From Sciurus carolinensis (Eukaryota > Chordata > Mammalia > Rodentia > Sciuridae): a DNA stretch of 64,000 nucleotides. Position 1 is the stretch's first letter; the number at the start of each line of letters is the position of its first letter. The position numbers and the translations under genes were made by a program. A model generated the notes under the pieces. That model saw nothing but the letters and a program-made list of their open reading frames with translations, ran no database searches and was not told where the DNA came from. Below are positions 30,151 to 42,546 of this stretch, piece after piece. The stretch is from positions 12,437,015 to 12,501,014 of the forward strand of contig NC_062218.1 in the NCBI RefSeq assembly GCF_902686445.1. The letters run 5' to 3'.

Positions 30151-30715
30151 TAGGTCACTTCCCAGGTTTACACATATTTATATGAGACTTAACTTATAGA
30201 AATAAAGTACACAAATCCTAAGGAAGTAGCTCAATAAATGCCCAAATATGTGAATACTTATATCATCCCCCCAGTGACAGCATTGCCATTACCCAGTGCA
30301 TCCCCACGAGAAGCCTCCTCACCAGAGGCAGCCACCGTTCTGATTGCTGCCACCCATGGATGAGTTTGCCTTTGAAATTTATGTAAGTAGAGTCACATGC
30401 TATGTACTTTTTTAAAAAGCTTAGAGTTTGAGATCACTGTAGATCACATGCAATGGTAAAAAATGTGCCCTTTACCCAGTGACAGTCTCTTAAAGATTCA
30501 CGCAGTGTCACAGCCAGGATGTGAGCCTAGAGAGGGTCAGGACGTGCAGCAGCATTTCCATCACCGGGGCCCCTCCTGTTGGACTCTTAGGGCCACCGTC
30601 AGCCTCCCTTCTGCCATCACACCCCCCTTCAGCCCCTGCCAATCACTTGCCTGTGCTTCCTTTTTACCCTGTTGTCATTTTGAGGATGTGCATACTGTAC
30701 GTAGCCTTTTTTAAA

Positions 30716-30826
30716 TTTTTAGTTGTAGATGGGCACCATACCTTTATCTTATTTTATTTATTTACATGGTATTGAGGATCCAGGCAAGTGCCGAGCCATT
30801 GAGCTACAGCCCCAGCCCCATTCATA
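30716..30826 (-). mobile_element. ID-type SINE, antisense
   Basis: 'ttagttgtagatgggcacc', an AT-rich tail, 'tggtattgaggatccaggc', 'aagtgccgagccattgagc' and 'tacagccccagcccc'. The middle is shortened. It is embedded in L1. Confidence 0.8.
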
Positions 30827-31079
30827 GCCTTTTGAGATAGGCTTTTCCACGAACATGATTCTCTGGAGATTCATCCAGGTGACTGCATGGATCCGTGGGT
30901 TTTCCTTTTTATTGTCAGTAATATGTCATGGTACAGACGTACCAGAGTTAATCACCTACCGAAGGACATCTGAGAGTCTGTGAATATTTGTGTACAGATT
31001 TTTGTGCAGATGTGAAGGTTTTCCTTTCCCTGGGATAAGACGATTGGAAGATCATATTGTAATTGCATATTTCATTTTT

Positions 31080-31173
31080 CTGTTTTGTGTTTTGTGTTGG
31101 GGTGCTAGGGATAGAACCCAGGGCTTGGGCATGCTAGGCAAGCACTCCACCACTAAGCTACATCCCCAGCCCA
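31080..31173 (-). mobile_element. ID SINE, antisense, inserted in L1 with target-site duplication
   Basis: 'gctagggatagaacccagg', 'gcatgctaggcaagcactcc' and 'accactaagctacatcccc' reversed. The flanks CATATTTCATTTTT (31066-31079) and CATATTTAATTTTT (31174-31187) differ by one base. Confidence 0.9.
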
Positions 31174-33904
31174 CATATTTAATTTTTTAAAGGATTTCCA
31201 AATTATTTTCCAGACCCTATCATTTCACATTCTACCAACAATGTATAAGTACCCATTTCTCAACATCTTCATCAGCATTTGGTTGTACCACTATTATTGA
31301 TTTGGCCCTTCTGATCATCCTATAATAATAAACAAAATAATAAACATATCATGATTCCAATTTGCATTTTTTGAAAAGTATCTCTTAAGTTCATTTGCCT
31401 ATTTATTTATTTGGCATTAAGTTTTTTGAGTTCTTTAGATATTCTGAACATCAATCCGCTGTCAGAAGGGTAATTGACGAAGAGTCCTCTCATCCTGTGA
31501 GGTTCTGTCTTCACATACTCCTTCATTTCCTTTGCTAAGAAGCAGCGCTTGAATGTGATGCCGTCCCATTCATAAAATCTTGCTGTTATTTCCTGAGCTT
31601 TAGGAGTCCTGTTGAAGAAGTCATTATCTGCATATGTTGGACCCTACATTTTCTTCCAGGAGTTTCATAGTTTCAGATCTAATTCCTAGGTCTTTTATCC
31701 ATTTCCAGTTGACTTTTGTGCAGGATAGGAGATAAGGATCTAATCTCAGTCTGTGTATAAGCCAGTGTTCCAACACCATTTGTTAAAAACCTCTTTCTCA
31801 GCATGTTTCTGGCACCTTTGTCAAGGATCAGATGATGGTATCTGTGTGGGTTTGTCTCTGTGTCTTCTGTTCCTTTGGTCCATATGTCTGTTTTTATGCC
31901 AGAACCGTGCACTTTTGTTACTATATCTCTGTGGTATAATTTGAAGCTGGGTATTGTAATGCTTCCAACATTGCTTTTTTGTTTTTGTTTTTTGTTTTTT
32001 GGATTTTTTGCTTAGAATCACTTTATATATTCTGGGTCTTTTATTCTTTCAAGTGAGTGTAGGACTTTTTTTTTTTTTTTTTGGTTAGGCAAAGAGTATC
32101 AGTGGTATTTTGATGAGGATTGCATCTTGCATCGAATCTGTAGATTGTTTTTGATAATTTTGCATTTTGACCGTATTAATTCTGACTCTTCATGAACACG
32201 GAAGGTCTTTCCATCTTCTAATATCTTTTACAATTTGTCTCATCAGTGTTCTATAATTTTATTGTAGAGGTCCTTCCACCTCCTTGGTTAGATTTGTTTC
32301 TTTTTTTTGTTTGTTTGTTTTATAGGCTGTTGTAAATAGGATTCATTTCCTAATTTATCAGATTCTTTAGTGTGGTGTATAGGAAAGCTATTGATTGTTG
32401 TGTGGTCAATTTTGTATCAATTTGTATTAACAAATTGATTTGTATAATTTGTATTAACAAAAAATTGAAGAAGTTCTCCTTTATTCCTGTTTTCCTGACT
32501 TTTTTTTTTATCACAAATGCTTGTTGAATATTACCAAATGCTTTTTCTGTATCTACTGAATCAAATGTAATTTTCCATATCAAATGTAATTTTTCTTCTT
32601 TAACCTATTAATAATGGTGACTTTTTAAATGCCAAGCCAAATTTGTACCCTTGGAATCAACACCACTTGGTCATGGTAGATAATTCTATCTTTCTAAACT
32701 GGATTTGCTAATATGTTGTTAAAGGTTTTTATATATATTAGTCTGAATTTTTTGGTACTGTCACTGGTTTGGAATCAGGGTATTTCTAGCTATATGATAT
32801 GAATTGGGAAATTTTATATTCTCTTATCTTTTCCTGGAAAAGATGTTATAGAACTGGTGTTAATTCTTTAAGTATTTGGTAGACCTCTCCAGCAGAACCA
32901 TGTGGGTCTGAAGATTTATTTGTGTGGCGTTTTGAATCACACTAACAGTTTCCTTTGTGTTATAGGGTCATCCAAGTTACCTGGTTCTTATTCAGTGAAT
33001 CACGATCCTTTATGTTCCTCAAGAAAGGCGTCGATTGTGTCAGGTCTAGTTATTCAGACACTGAGAGGGGAATGCTGAGGCTTCCAGCTGTAATCACAGG
33101 TCTGTGTGTTTTTCCTTCACATCTGTTAGTGCTGCACACGTGTTGCAGCTGTGTCACCTGAGGCACACACACTCAGGATTATCAATGTCTCCTTGATGAG
33201 TTGACCCCCTATCACTATGTAGTATCCCATTCTATCTCCAGTAATTTTCTGTGCTCTAATCATTATTAATGTCAGCAGTTTTGCTCTTTTAAAACCAGTA
33301 ATTTTCATGGCATGTCTTATTTCATCCTTTTACAGTCAGTAGACCTTTATACTATATATGTTTCTTGTAGAAAGCAAATAATTGGGTCATGTTTTATAAT
33401 TTGCTCTGATATTTTTAATTAGTATATTTAGATCATTTATATTTAATGTACTTCTTGATAAATTAGGACCTTAAGCCTGATGTTTTATTAGTTGGCTTCC
33501 TGTTCTTTCTGGTCTCCACTTTTGTGTTGTTTTGTTGACTGTTCTATTTTGCTTCCTCCCTGAGGTTTGCTTGAACATTTTTAGAATTCCATTTATATTT
33601 TCCTAGACTGTTTTTAGTGTGTTTCTTTGTGTAACTGTAGTGACTGCTATAGGTATCACATTAGATAAACATGACACAGTTTACATGGTGTCCTCTGTGT
33701 GTCCATCACCCTTGCCTGATTGTAGTTTTAATATGTAAATATTAGGTATGTAAATATTTCCTTTACATACATTTAAAACCAAAATACACAATGATTTTTA
33801 CTTTTTTACCTTAACAATCAAACACAATTTAGAGAACTAAAGAGGAAAAGGAATATATTTAACCCATATTTTTCCTTTTTCTATTCTTTCTTCCTTTTGT
33901 GTGT

Positions 33905-34040
33905 GTGTGTGTGTTTTTAATTGCAGATGGACACAATGCCTTTATTTTGTTTATTTAGTTTTATGTGGTGCTGGGGATCAAACCCAGTGCCTCACACATG
34001 CAAGGCAAATGCTCCACCACTGAGCCACAATCCAGTCCCT
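33905..34040 (-). mobile_element. ID-type SINE with long AT-rich tail, antisense
   Basis: 'ttaattgcagatggacaca', 'tttattttgtttatttag', 'gctggggatcaaacccagtg', 'caaatgctccaccactgagc'. A (GT)n run (33899-33914) adjoins it. Confidence 0.88.
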
Positions 34041-34188
34041 CTTCCTTCTTGATATTCCAAGATTTCTTCCTTTACCCTTTCCTTCCTCTTCAGATAACTT
34101 TATTCAGCTTTTCTTCTGGGGTACTTCAGCAGGCAGCAAATTCCCTTAGTGTCTCTTCTTCTGAGAACATTGTGGCTTCCTCTTCATT

Positions 34189-34393
34189 CTCTTTTTTTTT
34201 TCCCCCTGTGGGGGCTTGACCTCAGGAGCTCCACCGCTGAGCCACGTCCCCAGCACTATTTTGTATTTTATTTAGAGACAGGGTCTCGCTGAGTTGCTTG
34301 GCGCCTTAGGCTGAGGCTGGCTTTGAACTCACGATCCTCCTGCCTCAGCCTCCCGAGCTGCAGGGATTGCAGGCGTGCACCACCTTGCCCAGC
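34189..34393 (-). mobile_element. B1/ID composite SINE, antisense, with 11-bp target-site duplication
   Basis: ID part 'ctccaccgctgagccacgtc', B1 part 'agagacagggtctcgctgag', 'ttgaactcacgatcctcctg', 'gattgcaggcgtgcaccacc'. It is flanked by TCCTCTTCATT at 34178-34188 and 34394-34404. The interrupted L1 resumes after it. Confidence 0.93.
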
Positions 34394-34699
34394 TCCTCTT
34401 CATTTTTGAGAGAGAGTCTTGGAATTCTAGGCTAACTTCTTTTCTTTCAGCAAGAAAAATGCCGTACCACTTCCTTCATGTCTCTTACGGTTTCCGATTA
34501 AAAATCCACTATCAGTCAATTCTTTTTTTACCTGATAAGCAAGGTGTTTTTCTCTCACTTTCAAGATTTTGTTTTTTGTTTATTTACAGAAGTTTGACTC
34601 TCATGTGTCTTAGTGTGGATTTGTCTGTATCTGTAGTTTTATGTCTTTTGTCCAGTTGGGGAAGTTTTCAGCCATTATTTCTTCAGGGTTTTTGTTTAT

Positions 34700-34780
34700 C
34701 TTGGTGTTTTGTTTTGTTGGATTGAACCCAGGGCTTCTTGCTTGCTCCTATGTCCTACTTCTGAGCTACACCCCAGCCCA
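34700..34780 (-). mobile_element. degenerate ID SINE, antisense
   Basis: 'gttggattgaacccagggc', 'ttcttgcttgctcctatgtc' and 'ttctgagctacaccccagcc'. The middle is diverged. Confidence 0.75.
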
Positions 34781-35939
34781 CCTAAGTTCTTCTCAGCCCT
34801 GTCTCCTCCTCTCCATTTAGACTCCAGTGACATAAATGTTTGGTTTTGTGTCCTGGTGTCCGGGTCCTGAGGCACTGCCGCCACGCCTGCTGTTCTGCCT
34901 CCGTCCCTTCCCCTCCTGTTTGAGTATGTCCTCTCTCTTGTGCACATCGGGTGCTGCCTGTCATTCCCTAACAAGTACACTGATCTTGCCTTGTCCACTC
35001 GGATCTTCTGTTGAGCCCCGCCATGGGGTTTATTTCATTTGTTGTAATTAAAAGTTCTAAACTTTCACTTGATTTTCCCTTATAGCTAAAGAAATAGAAG
35101 GCTTGCTAAAACTCTATTTATTTCAAAAATGTGCGTGATTGCTTCTTGAAGTATTTTGATCATGGCCGCTTTTCCGTTCTCATGAGATAATCCTAACTGC
35201 CCTGCGGTTTCACTGTTGGTGTCTATTGCTTACCTTCCTCACTCACGTTGGTATTCTTCTGCTTGACAGCATGAATGGTTTTTGTTTGAAATTCAGTGTG
35301 AGGCTCTGGGTCTTACGTTTTATCTGGCCTCATCTGACAACACTTCGACAGGGGAACGGGGCAGTCGCTGCCTTATTGATCATGAGCAGGACTGAGTTTT
35401 GCTCGGCCTTCCCTGTTAGATGGGGGTTGAAGGAGGCCTAGTGGAGAGAAGGGGCGACATGTTGATGGGTCAGCGTGCAAGAGCAAGAGCCTCACGTATC
35501 TCCACTGGCACCCCCGTGGGTGGAGACGCTGCCCAGCAGGAGGAAAGTCCTGGCTCTATTTGACCTTTTCTTACACCACCTTGGCAGGGGGTTGGGGTGC
35601 CCCGTCATAGCTGGGAAAAGGGTAGAACTCTAGTCTTTGCTGGGAGAGGCCCCAGTTTTCCGGTGGCGTATGGCTGGAGAATAGCCTTACTACCTAAAAG
35701 CGATGTTTCCCTCGGCCGCTCCTTTCCTCAACATTTTTCTAGAGAGAACCGGTTTTGTCAGGCTTTTATTTTTTCTTCCACATCCGTTGGCATTTCCAGG
35801 TTTCTGGCTTCTTCAGCTCCAAGTCTGGGATATATGAAATAAAAGGAAATCCCAGAGAACTCCCTCCCCTAGGCCTCCAGCCCGAGGTCCCTAGCTGCTC
35901 TGCTACCTTCTCTTCACTTCGCAGGGCCTTCTTCATTTA

Positions 35940-37430
35940 AGTTTTACGTATAATTTCCACAGTTTCTCCTTGTGCAGGAGAAACAAAGAGAAGTGTGGCC
36001 GCACCATCTTTCCAGAAGCACAGTCCAGTGTCAGCGCCTGTCCTTGGGTCTGCTAGTCTAGGGTTGCGCGACCTCAGTCTTCTGAGACGACCACAAAGTC
36101 AGTGCTTGGATCTGTTTCCAAAAGGGGGACTACGAAACCAACGATGTCGGAACCTGAGCTCTCTGCACATTTCACTGTCTTGTACTGTTTCTGCTCATTT
36201 CTTGTTGAAGTCCACAGTGACTCGACCACAATGTGCAGGAAAGGCTAGCCAGTGAGAGACAGGAGTGAGGGCCTGGCCGGGCCCCAGCTGCCCCTGCAGA
36301 GCCATGCACAGAGCACTGTGGGAAGGCAGGCAGAGGCTGGCTCTGCTCTGGAGAAGCTCCTGGCGGGGAGGAGACAGAACTTAAATAACAGTGAGAAGAG
36401 AGAATGCAATGGATTGTGCAGCGGAAGTTCTGAAACAACAGAAATAGTCACATAAAGGGGTTGGGTCTCCCGGCTGCGGCTTCAGGCTGGGTCCAGATGT
36501 CAAGTTGCTCTGGCGATGGCAAGCAGCTGGGTGAGGAGGTACAATTCCCATGCCATCTGAGGTGACAGAACACTTGTTTTCAGGTAGCTCTTTCTTCCAT
36601 TGGCCATTTCTTATTTACAATTCAAACAGGTTAGGGAGGTTTATCTTTCATCTGTGACTCTCATCCTATGAACAGCCCTGCCCAGGGCCCATTTCTAAGA
36701 TGGCTGCATTTACTGGAGCAGTTTAGCTTCTCCCCCATCCATCCTCTGCCCCATAGGACATGAAAGGTAAAGGCTTTGTGAGGCCAAGGATCTTGTGGAA
36801 GTCCAGGAAAAGTAGAGACTTTAAGACTAATCGCCTTATTTTTTGTTACTGCTTATAGAAAGCACAACTTTCTGACCTATTGTTGAAGGTTAAAAATGTT
36901 TTACTCAATTTTGCCCAATTTGTCAGCTTCTTCATGACTACATTTGTCTTCAGTTAATGTCCTTGTACAGGAAAGACTACGTCAGAACAAGTGACACAAA
37001 AACAAGCTCTGGAGACACACCTATTGATTATTTGAGAACTGCCTGCACTGTTGAATTGTTAAGACAGGGTAGTGACCTGGTTTACATATTTATTTTAAAA
37101 TGCTTACATCAAGAGAGAAAAGATGCAAAACATCATTTTTTTTCCAAACATGAAAATTGCCTCCAGGTGCTAAGCTGTCCCAAGCAAGGAGTTACCACAG
37201 TGGGCTCACCAGGGGTGGGAGGAGGCCAGTGCACCTTGATCTTCTTTTTCAGTTTTATAGGGTAAAAGAAGGGGAAACCGAGAGTGAGGGATAACCGTGC
37301 AGTTCCCTTCCCACTACTTCTCTGGACCAGCCTGTTTTTCTGGGAGGCCTCTTATTCCTGGGAGACAGGAAGTCAGCGGCTGCCTTCTCTGACTACACAT
37401 GATCTTTCTCTAGGTGACCACGGTAAGTCT
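35940..37430. other. intergenic, no gene recognised
   Basis: Mixed-composition sequence. No gene or clear repeat seen. Short open frames on both strands overlap each other and show no family motif. Confidence 0.55.
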
Positions 37431-37870
37431 CCTTCCTTTGTAAGTGACGTTGTTACAAATTATCATACGTTTGGTGACTTAAAAGAAATTTTCTCATGGT
37501 CTGGAGGCCCACAGCCAGAAATGGCTGAAATGAAGGTGTCTCCAGACGGGGCCCCACCCCGCCTCCCGAAGCACGCGGGAGACTCTGTCCCCTTCTGCCA
37601 GTTACTGGTGGCTGCTGCTGTGCTCGTGGCCACACGGGTTCAGTCTTCAGGGCCAGCATCTTCCTTGGCCCCATCTTCACGCTGCTCACTCACTGCAGCC
37701 AGTCTCCCCGCCCCGCCTAGTAGGAACATCAGGATGGTGCTGAGCGCCCGTGGGACAGTCCAGAACCATCTCTCTCTATCCCCTCCCTGAATCTCATGTG
37801 CAAAGACTTGCCACAAAGGGGAACATTCCCAGGTCCAGAGAGTAGGCTGCGGCTGTGGGAGGCCATGCCA
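37430..37870. repeat. ancient interspersed repeat, family uncertain
   Basis: 'acaaattatcatacgtttg', 'gtgacttaaaagaaattttc', 'tggtctggaggcccacag', 'cagttactggtggctgctg' and 'tgcaaagacttgcc' in this order resemble a common mammalian repeat ('caaattaccacaaacttggtggctt..ctggaggcc..tgcaaagaccc'). I cannot name the family reliably. Confidence 0.55.
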
Positions 37871-39545
37871 GCCCGTCACACCCTCTCTGTATATTTCCAT
37901 GCCAACGATTAACTTTGTCCCCTGCGCAGTCCCCTGTGCCCCAGCTACCTAACTCTCCATGGATGTTCAAAACGCAACTCTCATCTGATGCCCAGTTCAC
38001 CACTTACCAGACGCTCAGACAGAAACCCCAGAGCCCTTGTTTGCCTCTCCCCCACCTCTGCAGCCCACCCAGCTCTAGGTTGGCCTCAAGACAACCCTGT
38101 GGCCCCCGACTCCCTGCTCAGGTGCCCACAGAGGCCTCTAACTGGACACCCTGTTCCACTACTTCCTACTGCACAGCGCCATCATTATCCACTTGGTCGC
38201 AGGGTCGTGCTCTGATCCCGCAGGTCACTGTTGGAAGTCCTGATGGATTCAGGGCTACCTGATGAATAGACCCAGGCAGCCTTGGTGTGTGGGGCGGGGG
38301 CGGGGGGCGTTTGTTGTTTCCCCGTAATCTGGTAGCTTCTATGGGTCCCCAGCCAAGTTTTACCTCAATCGGGTTGTCCGGAAGAGACTCCTGTGGTGGA
38401 GGAAGTGCTCTGTGTACGTGCCCTCCATGACAGTAACCGCTGGCCACGTGTGGCTCTTGAGTACTTGAAGTGTAACTGAAGAAGTCGCCTTAATGTGGAT
38501 TATGTTCTGTCAATAGCTCCCATTAGTACAGCTGGAGAGCCTCACCTGGTCACCTGCCCCACGCGACCCTCTGGGGCACCATGAGTGAGCTGTGTGGCTC
38601 CCTCTTCGGGCAGTGCAGTCGGGACAGCAGTGACCGAAGAGCAGGAGAGAGGGATCTGTGCTAAGCGCCCCAGGATGTCTCCGCCAGGGCGTGGCCTTTT
38701 CTGTGCGCCACAGAAATGAAACTCCCATAAGCAAAGGGGAAGCGCCCAATGTGTGCGGGCTGATGGTGGCAAAGAGGTCCTGCCCCCGGGGGAGGCAAGG
38801 ACAGGACTGCGAGCCGGTCCAGTTGGAAAGGGAAATCTTCCCAGGAAGACTGGCTCCGGGTCTTGAGAAGGTCAAAGGGAAAAGCACAAAGGGACTCCTT
38901 CTGGGGCTCTGGCTTCTTAGGAGAGGCCAGCATTAGAAGGTCTTCAGGGGACTCAACAGAGTCTAAAGCTCAGCCCCATCAGGGGCAGAAAGAAGCCTTT
39001 CACCCCCACAACAATGCTTGCCGCTCTGCCCAGCATGGCCGGTCCCTGACACACAGGCGCATGTGCTGGATACTCAGAGCTGTTAAGGGAAAAGGCATTT
39101 TATCCCATAGTTTGGCGTGAGTTACTGAATTCCGAAATTGGAAATGAGATTTTAAAATGAGCCTATGGAAGAATGTACCTACGGGCCAAGCACCCCGAGT
39201 GAGTGGACAGAGAATGATAGCCCTCCTTGGGGGATGGGCGTGTGTGGAGATTCAGTTCGGATCCTGTGGGAAACAGATGGGGCTCCATGGGCAAGGGGAG
39301 AGCTAAGCAAGGGGCTATGGGAAGATGTGGGCAGGGATATCAGGGCTGGTTCCTCCTGCACAGGAGGGAGGGAGCCAGAACACACTTCATGGTCCTTCTT
39401 CCTCTGGCCTCCTGCTGCACTCCCATTGGTCCACCCAACACAAGCCAGGGCCAGGGTGTGCCTAGATAAAGCCCTGAGGTTTCAGCTTCTAGGGCAGGAA
39501 GAGGGGTGGAGGGCACATCTCCAGGACCCCAGGGAGAGCGGAAAG
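37871..39545. other. intergenic, one small DNA-transposon remnant
   Basis: Around 38428-38490 'aaccgctggccacgtgtggc', 'tcttgagtacttgaagtg' resembles MER5A (hAT-Charlie: 'agccactagccacatgtggctattgagcacttgaa'). A G-rich run lies at 38285-38309. Otherwise nothing recognised. GC-rich open frames on both strands look random. Confidence 0.5.
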
Positions 39546-39549
39546 AGCA

Positions 39550-40005
39550 GACAGTGTGGACATCCATCAGAATGACTGAAATCCACAATGCGACATCACC
39601 AAGTGCTAAAGCAGACGTGGAGCAACAGGAACTCGAGTTCACTGATGGTGGGAGTGCAAGGTGGTAGTCATCTGGAACGCAGTTTGGCAGGTTCTTGCAA
39701 AACTAAGCACATGCTTACCATAGAACCCAGCAATCTCACTCCTCAGGATTTGCCCAAAGAAGATAAAAACTCTAGTCCACACAAAATCCTGCAAATGAAC
39801 ATTTATAGCGACTTTATTCATAATTGCCAAAACTTACAAGGAACCAAGTTGTCCTCCAGGAGGTGAATGGATAAATTGCAGAATATCCAGACAATGGAAT
39901 ATTACTCAACAATAAAAACAAAAGAACTATCAAGCCACAAAAAGATGTGGAGGGAATTTAAATGCATGCTACTAATTTAAATGAAAGAAATCGGTCTGAG
40001 CGCCT
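39550..40005 (+). mobile_element. old L1 3'-end fragment, sense
   Basis: 'catccatcagaatgactgaa', 'ggagcaacaggaactcgag', 'acatttatagcgactttatt', 'aatggaatattactcaac' and 'aaagatgtggagggaattta' are the typical end of old L1 ORF2/3' UTR. A younger L1 piece follows directly. Confidence 0.85.
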
Positions 40006-41268
40006 AATAAAAGAAAATGTAGGCCCAAATCTTCATCATTTCCACTGAGGACCTGACTTCCTTAACACAGCTCCCAAAGCACAAGAAATAAAATCAAGAA
40101 TCAATAAATGAAACTGATTCAAACTAAAAAGCTTCTCAGCAAAGGAAACAATCAAGAATGTGAAGAGAGCCTACAGAATGGGAGAAAATCTTTAATCTTC
40201 AGGATATATAAAGAACTCAAAAAACTTAACACCAAAAAAAGCCAAAAACAAACAAATAGGTCTGGGTTGTGGCTCAGTGGTGGAGCGATTGCCTCACATG
40301 TGTGAGGCACTGGGTTCGATTCTCAGCGCCACATGTAAATAAATGAATAAAATAAAGACCATCAACAACTTAAAAAAATTTTTTTAAAGAAAAAATAACC
40401 CAATCAACAAATGGGCAAAGGAACTGAACAGGCATTTTACAGAAGAAGAAATATGCTAGTCAAAAAATATATGAAAAAATATTCAACATCTCTAGCAACT
40501 AGAGAAATACAAATTAAAATTACACTGAAATTCCATCTCACTCCAGTCAAAATGACAATTATCAAGAACACAAGTAAGCATTGGCGAGGATGTGGGGAAA
40601 AGATACACTCATACATTGTAGGTGGGACTGAAAATTGGTGCAACCATTAAGGAAAGCAGTATAGAAATTCCTCAGAAAACTTGAAATGGGACCACCATTT
40701 GACCCAGCTATCCCACTCCTCAGTTTATACCCAAAGGACTTAAAATCAGCATACTGCAGTGACACAGCCACATCAATGTATATAGCAGCTCAATTCACAG
40801 TAGCTAAACTATGGAACCAATGTAGGTGCCCTTCAACAGATAAATGGATAAAAAAAAAATATGGTGTGTCTGCACAGCAGAATATTACTCAGCCATAGAG
40901 AAATTAAATTATGACTGGAGACTATCCTGCTAAGTGAAATAAGCCAGTCCCCAAAACCCAAAGGTCAAACATTCTCTCTGATGTGTGGAGGCTAACACAC
41001 AAGGGAGGGTGGAGAGGGGAAGAATAGAAGTCCATTGGATTAGACAAAGGGGCATGAAGGGAAGGTTGGGAGAGGAGAATAGAAAGGACCGTAGAATTAA
41101 TCGGACATAATTTTCCTAGTCTTATATTTGAATACACGACCAGGGTTACTGGTCATATATCCAGAAAAATAGGATACGTTAGTATAAGTTATACTCCATG
41201 TGTATATAATACATTCTCCTCTCATGTGTATCTAAAAAGAACAAATTAAAATGTTTTAAAATTCCATA
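40006..41268 (+). mobile_element. L1 3' end (ORF2 end and 3' UTR), sense, SINE-interrupted
   Basis: 'aaagcttctcagcaaaggaa', 'cagaatgggagaaaatcttt', 'ccatctcactccagtcaaa', 'ggcgaggatgtggggaaaa' and 'tgacacagccacatcaatg' are ORF2 C-terminal and 3' UTR sequence. 'gtggaggctaacacac' and 'ggattagacaaaggggcatg' are the species-type 3' UTR. It ends at an A-rich tract near 41250. The reading frame is broken by stops. It is 5'-truncated. Confidence 0.9.
40257..40372 (+). mobile_element. ID-type SINE, sense, nested in L1
   Basis: 'gtctgggttgtggctcagtg', 'gtggagcgattgcctcacat', 'cactgggttcgattctcag' and a tail of 'aataaatgaataaaataaag'. It splits the L1 ORF2 segment between 'cttaacaccaaaaaaagcc' and 'taacccaatcaacaaatggg'. 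Confidence 0.92.
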
Positions 41269-41344
41269 CTTTTCTTTTTCCCTGAAGAAATGAGCCCCTC
41301 GAGGTAGTGAGCTGTGCGTGGAGCTCTCTGGGCCAAAGCAGCCA

Positions 41345-41612
41345 ACCTAACTCACAGTGGTGGCGGGTAGGGAGAATAGAGGTACTTGGATTAGACAAAG
41401 GGGAATGAAGGGCAGGGAGCCGGAATGGGACTGGGAAAGACAGTAGAATGGATGGGACGTCACTTTCCTGTGTTCACGTATGAATACACCACCTGTGTAG
41501 CTGCACATCATGTACAACCACAAGAATGGGAGGTTTCTGTACTCCATGCATGTACAATATGTCAAAATACACTCTACTGTCACGTATAACTAAAAAGAAG
41601 GAAATTTTTTTT
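41345..41612 (+). mobile_element. L1 3' UTR fragment, sense (5'-truncated)
   Basis: 'ggagaatagaggtacttgg', 'gcacatcatgtacaaccaca', 'agaatgggaggtttctgtac' and 'cactctactgtcacgtataac' followed by an A/T tail. The same tail occurs at 49020-49275, so this is another, shorter copy of the same 3' UTR family. Confidence 0.85.
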
Positions 41613-42546
41613 TAATTCAATCTGAAAATGCTATATGCTTTATGAAACTCTGGAAAAGGCAAAAACTGTGGAGTCAATAAAAAGACCAGTGGTCACCAGG
41701 GGTTAGGGGAGAAGAGATGAATAGGCAGAGCACCGAGAAGGCGACAGGTGGATACATGTCACATTATACATTTGTCAAAAACCATGGAATGCGTGCCACC
41801 AACAGTGGATTCTGAAATAAACCATGGCCTCGCAGGGAATGAGGCGTCAATGTGGGGCCACTGATGGTGACAGATCCGCCGTCCAGGATGTTGATGGTGG
41901 GGGGGCTGTTCGTGTGCGGAGGGAGGCGGGACCTGAAAACTGTACTTTCTGATTTTGCTGTGAGACTGAAACTGTTTTTAAAAAAAAAAAAAAAAAGTCT
42001 ATTTTTGAAATTTAAAAGAAATGCAAGTGTGAAGGCTTCGGCCCCCGGATTCTGCAGGCAAGGCGGCCAGAGTCGGCGTGCTAGGCCGAGGCTGGCAGCG
42101 AGCACACTCGGACGTCCGGTGCCTGTCGTTTTCACTGGGCCAAGCTCTGCATGCCACCTTGGCCCTGGGAGCAGTCACTGCCCGCTCTTGGGGCTCCCTT
42201 CCGGCTCAGATCCTCTCCTTTGCCCCGGGGCTCACTGCGAGGCCCCTTCCTCCCACCTCTAACCCCTCTCTTTCCTGCCTCCACCCTCGTCCCTTTCCAG
42301 GCCAGTGTCTTTCAAGACCAGGCCAAGAGCGTGGGGCCCAGGCGGGAGCGCAGCAAGCTCCACCCTGGAGGCCCCGGCCGCCTCTCTGCCACGCCCCTGC
42401 GCTCGCTGCCCACTGTGTCTGGCCCCCTTGGGCTTCGCAGCCAGCAAGGCCCGCAGGACAAAGGCCCCCACCTGAAGGCCAGCCCCGGTGTGTCGTTGGC
42501 TCGGGGAGCGGGGGTGTCTTTCTTTATGACCGCATAAACAAAGAAA
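41613..42546. other. intergenic, GC-rich from 42010, no gene recognised
   Basis: An A17 run sits at 41980-41996. GC-rich sequence with random open frames on both strands follows up to the target-site duplication of the next L1. I see no domain or splice evidence for an exon. Confidence 0.5.

Larger units (their letters stand above)
30150..35940 (-). mobile_element. block of old L1 sequence, antisense, with nested SINEs
   Basis: Almost the whole block reads as reversed L1. The 3' UTR-like part includes 'tttatgtaagtagagtcaca', 'ccctttacccagtgacag' and 'ggagattcatccaggtgac'. ORF2 reversed includes 'gtcaaggatcagatgatgg' (31819) and 'ccagttgacttttgtgcag' (31706). Further L1 body includes 'agaattccatttatattttc' and 'ttttcagccattatttcttc'. 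Reversed ORF2 fragments give peptides of the L1 reverse-transcriptase C-terminal type with many stops. More than one L1 copy may be joined. Five SINEs sit in or at the edge of it. No intact ORF remains. Confidence 0.8.

Noticed and set aside
31679..32021. Antisense peptides resembling reverse-transcriptase tails
   Set aside because: They are broken L1 ORF2 remnants already covered by the L1 block, with no intact gene.
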